Source: Neurospora tetrasperma FGSC 2508 (Eukaryota > Ascomycota > Sordariomycetes > Sordariales > Sordariaceae). From it: a DNA stretch of 64,000 bases. The notes under the pieces are model-generated. The model worked only from the letters and a program-made list of their open reading frames with translations. It was not told the DNA's origin and did not search any database. The stretch spans positions 8,326,705 to 8,390,704 of the forward strand of contig NW_009799179.1 of NCBI RefSeq assembly GCF_000213175.1, written 5' to 3'. Each line of letters begins with the position of its first letter. Positions within the stretch are counted from its first letter, which is position 1. Below, in pieces: positions 56,776-64,000 of the stretch. The position numbers were made by a program, and so were the translations under genes.

Positions 56776-58431
56776 AACTGCCGCGGCAGCCAGACTCGGT
56801 TGCTGACAACCGACGTCATTAGCGGGTCTAACGATACCATGAGAAGATTCGCCGTCGGTATTGCTGACCACGGGGATGGGTGCTGATAATATCAATGCCG
56901 ATTTTAGTGTCAACCAGTTCAACTGTTACGGTACGAGTAAGTAGCCAGCCATGTGGCGCCATCCCGGCCAACCAGCGTCGGTTGTCAGTTACCCAATTAC
57001 GTATTGTTACAGTACTATCTCCAGTTTGCGGGTTTGTGGTTGCGACTTGCCTGCTAATACCGTCTCCTATACGAGTTTCGGGCGATTGTTTCACGAGCCA
57101 CAACTTCCTCAAAAAGCTCACCATGCTTGGTTCCGTCCGCCGTCTCCTGTCCCAGCTAAGTAATACATGATGTTGACGACATAGGTAGCGGGTTCCTTCC
57201 CAAAACCACGGCAATGCGTGCTCCTTCCCCCGTCTTGACCCGCCTTGTCCAGCGGGCGGCAGTGAGCCGAACCTCAAAGCCGTCAAACGTGGAAAGCGTG
57301 GATGGTTACAACTTCCCGGCCCTTCTTGGCCCTTCGCCCCTCTCCTGGCCCCTCCCCTCGCATCCCAGCCTCGCCTAAACCAAGGAAAGCAAGGAGAGCG
57401 GACGGAAGACATGCAACCCAGGCCTCCAATGTCGAATAGGATTTCGTCCTGCACCCAACTTACCTTGCTTACCAACAACCCAGGCCCTGTCCGGATGCTA
57501 GGAATCAGGGACCGGAAACCAGCTCACTCAGTTTTCTCCATCAGCCTGCCAGCTATGTACCAGTCTGTGCTATGCCAACTTGGAGACGCCCCGCATGCCG
57601 TCACTACACTTTACGCCGTGACCTTGACGACGTAATGCCTCTCCACCAGGTGACAAGACATTTGTCTGGTGCCTTGGTGAAGGCATCACGGCTGCTGACA
57701 AGAGAGGTTGAGAGGGTCCATAAACCAAAGAGACGATCATCCCGTGAACCCCATCAATCCCTTCCCCTTGCGTTACACGGCACGTGCTAATTCGAAAGAA
57801 AGAAGCCAGATGAACCCATTACCGAACCTCGCCCGTTCCTTGGACCTCAGTTCCATTTCCCCAGTTTGGCTCAGTCCATCCCCACTCACGAATCTGATGC
57901 CCGCCGATCACCACCGCTTCCACACTCGACCGTCCAGTCGAGCTTTCCGCCGGCCGTCAACGCACCGCCTCGGTACGGCTCTTCTTATAAGCACTTGCCT
58001 GTCTGGGCAATGATCAGATGTCTCCCCATACACCCCGTCCAGTCAAGCTTTTCTTCTCCATCCACCGCCGTCCATCGACAAGGAATCCCCGCCCTACATG
58101 GTCCGTCACATCTATCTTTTCTCCATTAAAGGGACTAATTTGCGTAATCTGAAACGAGGCCGTCGAGGTCCTTAGGACTGGGGCTTGCCCATAAACCTCC
58201 ACCCTGGCCCATCATCAGAGCTTCTCTCCTCGCCTGCACGAGTAAGGACGCGCCAGCAAAAAGTCATGCAAGAGCGTCGGGTGTTGTTGTTGTCCTTGGA
58301 TGTATTTTGTGCGGTGCTCCCACGGAGCGGTGCGGTACGCCGCGGACCAAGCGGTCACGGCCATGGGACGGCGGTGTCGGTGGTGCCAGCCGTGCTTTGA
58401 GACAGTCCGCCAGGGACCCTCCACCCATCAC

Positions 58432-58465
58432 CCATCTCATTTCATCTCATCTCATCTCATCTTAT
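58432..58465. repeat. CTCAT pentanucleotide microsatellite
   Basis: About six CTCAT units with single-base variants (TTCAT, CTTAT) are followed by pyrimidine-rich sequence. Confidence 0.85.
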
Positions 58466-61057
58466 CTACATCTCCGAGTTCAATCTCATTCCTCTGTCAT
58501 GCCATCCCGCAAGTCCTGGTCGGTCGTTGCTTTTTTCCAGCTCGTTGTTCAGTAAGGTATTGCCTTGAACAGGTGTCTATACGAAGCACTGACGGGATTC
58601 GTACGTGCTGTTGGGAGATGGATATGCATACCTCATCACAATAGAAGCAAGTTCTGGTCGTGCACCATCCATCACGCACCCACCCATCTACGTCCGCCTT
58701 TCATTTGTAATATGCCTTGGTGCACAATACACTTTCACGTGTATCCACCATTACCATGGGACGCCCCCCTTTTTCGCCTCTCTCCCGCTCCTTGGGCATT
58801 TTTAGCTGATACCACATGATTGTCTCGTTAGAAAGAGGTCCATCTCATACTCAAGCACAAACCCCGGAGATCGATGGGCATAGAGGCCAGACAATTGGAA
58901 GCGTGCTGCTTCGTGGACAATCAGGCAATGAGAGACATGTGGCGACGATCATACACCTTCTCTCACACCTCCTTCCTTCTCTCCGCTTTCCCTTTTGAGC
59001 ACAGCATATACATGTACGCCCTCTCTTATCCCATTTATGGGCGGGATATGGGTTGATGGAGTTGCTGCTTGTGTGTGAAACGTGATCGCGGTTCCTATTC
59101 GGGCCAGTCAGCATTCGGGACATGCGTCGATTCGGCGTCAAATCCGACTTCCTCTCGCACCGTGATCTCTTCTAGAGTGCGCCCTACTTCCTGCCGTTTG
59201 TCGCCTTGGGGGGCTTGACACTCGTCCTCCACCGAGGACGGGAATGGGAGGAAAGCACGCAATGCAACCCGCCCTCTCAGTGCCCGGATCTTCCGCGTCT
59301 GCCTCTCCCTCCTCCCCTCTTTCCTTGCGTCCCCTGTCTCGCATCTAGGGATGCCTGTATACGCGGAGCTCTTCACACATCGGCTTCGTTGGCTCCCTGG
59401 CTTTGGTACCAGATCAAGCAGATGTGCCCGACTCAGCCTCCTTCTCCTTCTTCATCCTCTTCACTCTTCCTCCTCCCTGTCTGGGTATCCCGATGCCCTT
59501 CTCCTGAAATTGTTGTGGACCCCTATGCCGGTCAATGTAGTTAGTACAAGCCTTGATGTGAATGCCACGCTAGGCTTTATCAAGGAAAAGATTTTCACGG
59601 CCTTCCCGAACCTTGTTCAACCTTCATAACTTTGTATACTTTATGAAGGAAACGGTAGAACTGTAATTGAGATGTTCGTGGGAAGAAAGTAGGGACTAGG
59701 AACCGTAGCAAGAAAAATAAAACCTGGGCTAGTCCAAGGACCAGCTTAACTTGCGCAACCACTGCGATGTGACGTCCGAATTTCTTTCCTATACCTTGCC
59801 CGGTCTAGTCAGGCGACTCAAGCGAGTTAGTCAAGTCAGGGTAGGACTGACGGGTTACAGCATGGTTAAGGAAAAAGTATGGGGAGAAGCAAAGGTAAAT
59901 GGACAATTCGATATCTGAAACGGACGGCTATGCTGGTTAGCTGCTAAAGGAGATTCGAATTAGGTGGAGGTATGTTGTTGATTGGACGATGAGTTTTGTG
60001 TGTGTCATCTCATTGGAGGTAGAGATCTTGGACGAGAAGACAGACGCAGATAACTCGTGATGAACTCTGCTCGCATTCAGATTCGCAATTGAGTGAATTT
60101 CTGGAACATTGCAGTGCTTGATAGTGACAAGTTTGATAGTTATAGTAGTACATAATTAGGTTTCGCAATGTGCTTAAGCTCAGATGATACATAGATGTTC
60201 CTCCGCTCTTTGTAACATCCTTTTGGAGTCGTCGCCATATAGTGGTATCTGCCGAGCCTGTTTCCCCCTTCCTTCCTTCCGATGGGCCCATCAAATATGT
60301 CAAAAGCTAGGTATTCTTCTCCTTGCCCTGATCAAATGATGATAGTATAATGATAATGGAAAAACCCCTGATTGACCAACCGAAACCTATAACCAATTCC
60401 AACCAAACCTGTGTGAGTGTATCTCTTAAACGACAGTAGAGAAAAAACATTCCCGAATGCAACAAAACAATGATCTGAAAAGCAAGCCCACCGAGACGCC
60501 GGTTCATGAGATTTGTGGTCCCTGTGCAAAGGCGCCCTTCCTTTCGCAATCTCCCTTGGATGATGACTCCCTTGGTATCTTCCCCGTTCCTTCCCCACGT
60601 AATCAATCAATGAACCCAAAAGGAAAATGAAACGATTAAAAGATGTTGGCCAGCTCCCCGCGGTTGGCGACCCATGCGGGACAGCTTGCTCGTTGTGATC
60701 GACAAGTCTCGTCTACCTGAACTCCAACGCCGAGCGCTTCTGCTGCCAATGACCGACAGCAGGGAATGATGGAGGGATCGCCTGCTGTCCCTCCTTGCCA
60801 AAACGTAAGTCTATGAGATGCAGAGCGGGTACCGCCGACCCCATTCGTGTACTTGGTAGGCGGTAGCGAGTCGCATTTGTTTATGTCGATTTCGAATCCA
60901 TTTTTTTTCCGGGATCGATATAGACCGTGGTGTGATATGCTGGGGGGGTTCCAGTGCCGATAGTGTTACATGTAGTGAATGTTGACAATTAAAGTGTGTA
61001 GTCTATCGAGGGGCATAATGTTAAAAAAGAAGAGTTCCGCGAGATGCACTGGTTAGT

Positions 61058-62326
61058 TTATTCCGAGTGTTGGCCCGCTTCGGAACCAGTCTCAGATGGC
61101 GTCTCGCTCTGGGGCTTGTGGACCTTCTTGTGTCTCCTGAGGTTAGACACAACTGAGAATTGGCGACCGCATCCCTCAACTTCGCAGTGGAAGGCTATGA
61201 AAATTGTTAGCAGGCGCAAAATCTCAAACTACGTTACGAAGGAGTCCTTACGCTTTTCACCAGTATGGCTATACATGTGGGTCTGGAGCGAACTAGGCCG
61301 TGTGAAGCGCTTGTCGCAAACCTTGCACTTGTGCTTCTTCGAGGTACTTGTTGAGACCTTGGAGCTGAAGGAGCCCATCATAGACTGTGGTGCCGGGGGC
61401 TGGCTCGACATCAAGCCTTGAGGGCGAGGAAGTGACCGGCCAGAGAGCGACTCAATGTCAGAGCCTGCGGTCGAATAATCGCTGATCGACCCATCGACTG
61501 AACCGCCATAGTACCCGCCAAAACTCGCAGAAGAAACGCTAGAGCCCGTGGAGTGCGTCTGAGGGAAGCCGTACGAGTCTGTAGAACCTCTAGCACGGTT
61601 TCGCACATCGTAGATATTCCTTGGTGTCTCTTGGCTCATGGTAAGCATGCCTTGGCTAGCTTCAAGCGCATCTTGAAAGCTTCTCCGGTCATCAGGTTGA
61701 ATTCCCCTGGGCAGGTGGGTTAGTATTGGTAAGATGTAAAGGACAAACCCGGAGAATACTTACTGCTGTGAATACCTCCTCGCAGTGTCATCAGGAGCCA
61801 TGCCAAAGGCCCCCCTCATGGTGGCGGGTGGGTAACCGAGCTCATACTGTGATGTCGAAGGAGGATAGTTGGTGCTAACGGGGGAAGCAGAGGTGGTGTA
61901 GGCGGAGGTATCATATGCCGTCGAGGTGGTTGGGTGAGGCATGCGGTTGAGACCTAGGAGATGATCTTGTGGCATAGAGAGTAAGTCCTGCTGCCTATAG
62001 ACATCCGCCATGGGAGCGCTACCTGCTGGCGCAGTTGTGACGGGGCCGGGAGCAGCAGGTTGATGAGGCCACACACTTCCGTTCCTCACGTCGTGCTGAC
62101 GCTTGGGGAGTGCAGCGAGGTTAAGATGCGGCAGGCCGGCGCTGTCACGGTTGTTGATGTACATGTTCTGAGGAGCGGGCTGCTGAGGAGGAGGAGGAGG
62201 CGGCCCTCCAGGACCCGAGGACGAACCCCAAGGGTTGGTGAAGTGTGGCTGGCTCGATTGATAAGACATGTGGTCGTAGTTTAGCGGTGCAAAACGGTGC
62301 TGGTTGGCGTCTATGGTCATCATCAT
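61058..62326 (-). CDS. flb-3: C2H2 zinc-finger developmental regulator FLB-3 (FlbC homologue)
   Basis: Three exons (62326-61764, 61706-61252, 61194-61058) with two 57-nt introns give 384 residues. The N-terminal 300 residues are low-complexity and rich in Pro, Gln, Ser and Tyr, with an early SQPHFTNPW block that I associate with FlbC. Two C2H2 fingers lie at the C-terminus: Cys315/Cys318/His331/His335 (HKCKVCDKRFTRPSSLQTHM) and Cys343/Cys348/His361/His365. The second finger is completed only by splicing exon 2 to exon 3. The first finger ends in the standard HTGEK linker. Aspergillus FlbC activates conidiation genes; N. crassa FLB-3 affects hyphal development, conidiation and sexual fertility. 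Three in-frame ATGs at the start (62326, 62323, 62320) make the exact start immaterial. Assignment of the ortholog rests on finger position, overall layout and remembered synteny. Confidence 0.88.
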
Positions 62327-64000
62327 TGGGGTTTTGTGTGTGCAACGAGTGCGGTGTCCTTCCCAGTCTTGTTTGTGAGGTGAACTGGTGAACTTGGGGA
62401 AGAGAGGAGTTGAAGGTGTTTGTCGACAGTGGTAGGTAGGTATGTAAGTAAGTATGTAAGTATGTATGTATGTATGTAGTAGTTGCTGATCAAACGCGGG
62501 ATCCTTTTAGTCGGGTCGAATGTCAAGAGAAGATCAAACCACGAGTTGACAAGGAGGGATCAGCGACCTTAAGTGTTCTTGGGGGTCTGAGAAGCTCAGA
62601 TGGCATGCGAGCAGCCCTGGGAACAATGGGGAGTACCAAACTGCAGGCTAGGGCCAATCGGGTATGCGTCCACTTCAGAGCAGCGAACCCAAAATCGACT
62701 GAACGGTATTGTCTCCTTGGTCAGCGGGACAAGTGGAGTCGGCTTCGAGCTAGGTATATTCTGTGACGACCTCGGGGCGAGATTGATCGACGGTGGAATC
62801 TCCCGGTCCAAGGGGCCCTAGCAGGGACGTTGAGGAGACAGGGTTCACCCAATGATGCAGGCGAGCCAGGGCGGTCTTGTCGTCCGCTGTGCTTTTCTAC
62901 TCGCTACTGTGTAGAAGAGAGAAGACAGAAGACGGGGGGGTTCAGGGCTGACGTTGGTCTGCTTGTTTGGCCAGAGGAGCAGGCTACTCTCAGCTCAGTT
63001 GGGACAGGCGGGAGGGCCGAAGAGAGGAAGAGAGGAAGAGGAGAAGATCGGCTCCTTGTGAATGCTTGTATGGATGTTGTAAGGGTCTTTCTTGTATGAA
63101 TGCTGAAGGGGGGAGAGATCTGTTGCTGCTCGACAGGAACCGGTGTTTACGGTGCTGGCTTTGTGTCCTGATGTGTCCGGGAAATCGACGGTTAAACTTT
63201 TTTCAGGACAGATGATTGCGCGATAGTTGCAGTGGTGTCGGGTGCGAGTGGTCCAAGTGTTTCGAGTGTTGTAGGTTGACTGCGTGTACTTGCGCTAAGC
63301 TCTTGCTCCGTCAGGCTTTGATTTAGTTGGTTTGATGAGATGTCTCTATACTGTGGAAAACGGAGGAGGCCAGTCTGCTGGACAATGCGGAGGGTTGGCC
63401 AAGCTTTAACAGAAGCGAGCTTCGTCCGCCCGTCCAAAGGGATGCCGTTATGAAGTCAATGGTTGAATGGGAAAGCCCAAACCACCTACCTCGAGCCAGA
63501 CATGACAAGCGCAAGCCCACTCCCCCTGCCCACACGCCTGCTCCAGTTCAAGGTTGGGGGATGGCTTGGATGGGTTGGAAGGAAGGATGGCTCGGTATGG
63601 CTGGTACCTGAGTACATTGTCCTTGTACACAGCGGCAGGGGTCGGGGGGCAAGATGGGAGTGGGGAGGACAGCCCCGGGGGGTGGCTTTAGGTGAATGGG
63701 GGCAGGCTGGCTCCCACCGACAGGGCAGGGATGCGAAATATTCAAGAGATGCAAATAGCAGTCGCAAAATTGCGTTCGACCTTTTCCGAATTGATTCACA
63801 CAAGGAGCCGTTTCAACTCTCTTCTGAAGGCTCTTCAGGGTCGGTCAATGGTTGATGATCAGGATGCCAAGTGACGGGAGCAAAAGGCTGAAGGCCAGGT
63901 GGTGTGCTGCTTCTGGCAGCCCCCGCACTTGCTGTCAATGTCATTGCCGGATATGGGCGGAGGAGTTGTGTGCTTGCATCAATTGATTCATTGCTTCTGT
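62327..64000. promoter_or_regulatory. flb-3 promoter and leader region
   Basis: This 1.7 kb upstream of flb-3 runs to the window end. Open frames are up to 130 codons (63463-63855) without domains. The GGGG-rich and CCCC-rich stretches near 63.6-63.7 kb and the GTAT tract are the main compositional features. No other gene is supportable. Confidence 0.5.
62430..62479. repeat. GTAT/GTAG/GTAA tetranucleotide tract in the flb-3 upstream region
   Basis: Twelve or so GTAN units (GGTAGGTAGG, then TATGTAAGTAAG, then TATGTATGTATG) lie 104-153 bp before the flb-3 start codon, probably inside its leader. The tract contains many GTAAGT and GTATGT donor-like words on the plus strand, which are not on the transcribed strand of flb-3. 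Confidence 0.85.

Larger units (their letters stand above)
50980..61057. other. 10-kb convergent interval without a recognisable gene
   Basis: Both neighbours (SF3B1 on plus, flb-3 on minus) end towards this interval, so it is not needed as their promoter. Roughly 51.4-55.6 kb looks A+T-richer, with short, broken open frames; 55.9-59.5 kb looks richer in G+C and pyrimidine tracts. The longest frames are 216 codons (minus, 56828-57478, starting at TTG) and 161 codons (plus, 56010-56495, starting at GTG), neither with a domain. Simple repeats and a palindrome are listed separately. No tRNA, 5S rRNA or transposase motif was found. Confidence 0.5.

Noticed and set aside
56828-57478. 216-codon minus-strand open frame
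   Set aside because: It begins at TTG, has an Arg/Gly/Trp-rich composition typical of non-coding frames in GC-rich DNA, and shows no domain.
1-64000. Dispersed 5S rRNA, CRISPR arrays, rDNA and secondary-metabolite gene clusters
   Set aside because: No 5S rRNA landmark, spaced-repeat array, rRNA segment, or adjacent polyketide synthase or peptide synthetase genes were seen anywhere in the window.

Overview
The window is nuclear DNA from a filamentous ascomycete of the Sordariales, almost certainly a Neurospora species. The basis is a 669-residue mitochondrial tyrosyl-tRNA synthetase with the CYT-18 N-terminal extension, short introns (48-90 nt) with CTAAC-type branch points, long untranslated leaders, and a set of regulators (HAP-2/HapB, FLB-3/FlbC) arranged as I remember them on N. 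crassa linkage group I. That synteny is recalled, not checked.

Layout: (1) 1-12.4 kb is gene-dense: the 3' end of a Dsk2/ubiquilin gene, NPR2 (SEACIT/GATOR1 subunit), cyt-18, the SDH4/SDHD membrane anchor of complex II, and the betaine-lipid synthase bta-1. (2) 12.4-29.9 kb is sparse. It holds only the CCAAT-factor subunit gene hap-2 and a degraded Tc1/mariner transposase fragment near 25.4-25.9 kb; much of the rest is probably promoter and leader of hap-2 and of the gene at 29.9 kb. (3) 29.9-30.9 kb codes for an unrecognised Ser/Thr/Pro-rich, probably nuclear protein. (4) 34-51 kb is a compact block of nuclear-maintenance genes: FAN1 nuclease, COMPASS subunit Sdc1/Dpy-30, ribosomal protein S13, U2AF large subunit, OGG1 glycosylase, a HECT_2-family E2-binding protein and SF3B1/Hsh155. 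Three pairs here are head to head across 470-580 bp promoters. (5) 51-61 kb has no supportable gene although both flanking genes end towards it. (6) 61-64 kb holds the developmental zinc-finger gene flb-3 with its upstream region.

How the genes relate: cyt-18 and SDH4 are divergent and both serve mitochondria. SDH4 has a CCAATTGG site upstream, and hap-2 lies 8 kb away with a CCAAT cluster of its own. U2AF65 and SF3B1, which contact each other at the branch point during splicing, start 4.2 kb apart and carry the matching UHM and ULM surfaces. FAN1 and OGG1 are DNA repair enzymes. I found no gene cluster, CRISPR array, rRNA or tRNA, and no clear case of a wholly new system. The most open questions are the empty 10-kb convergent interval and the long region upstream of hap-2.
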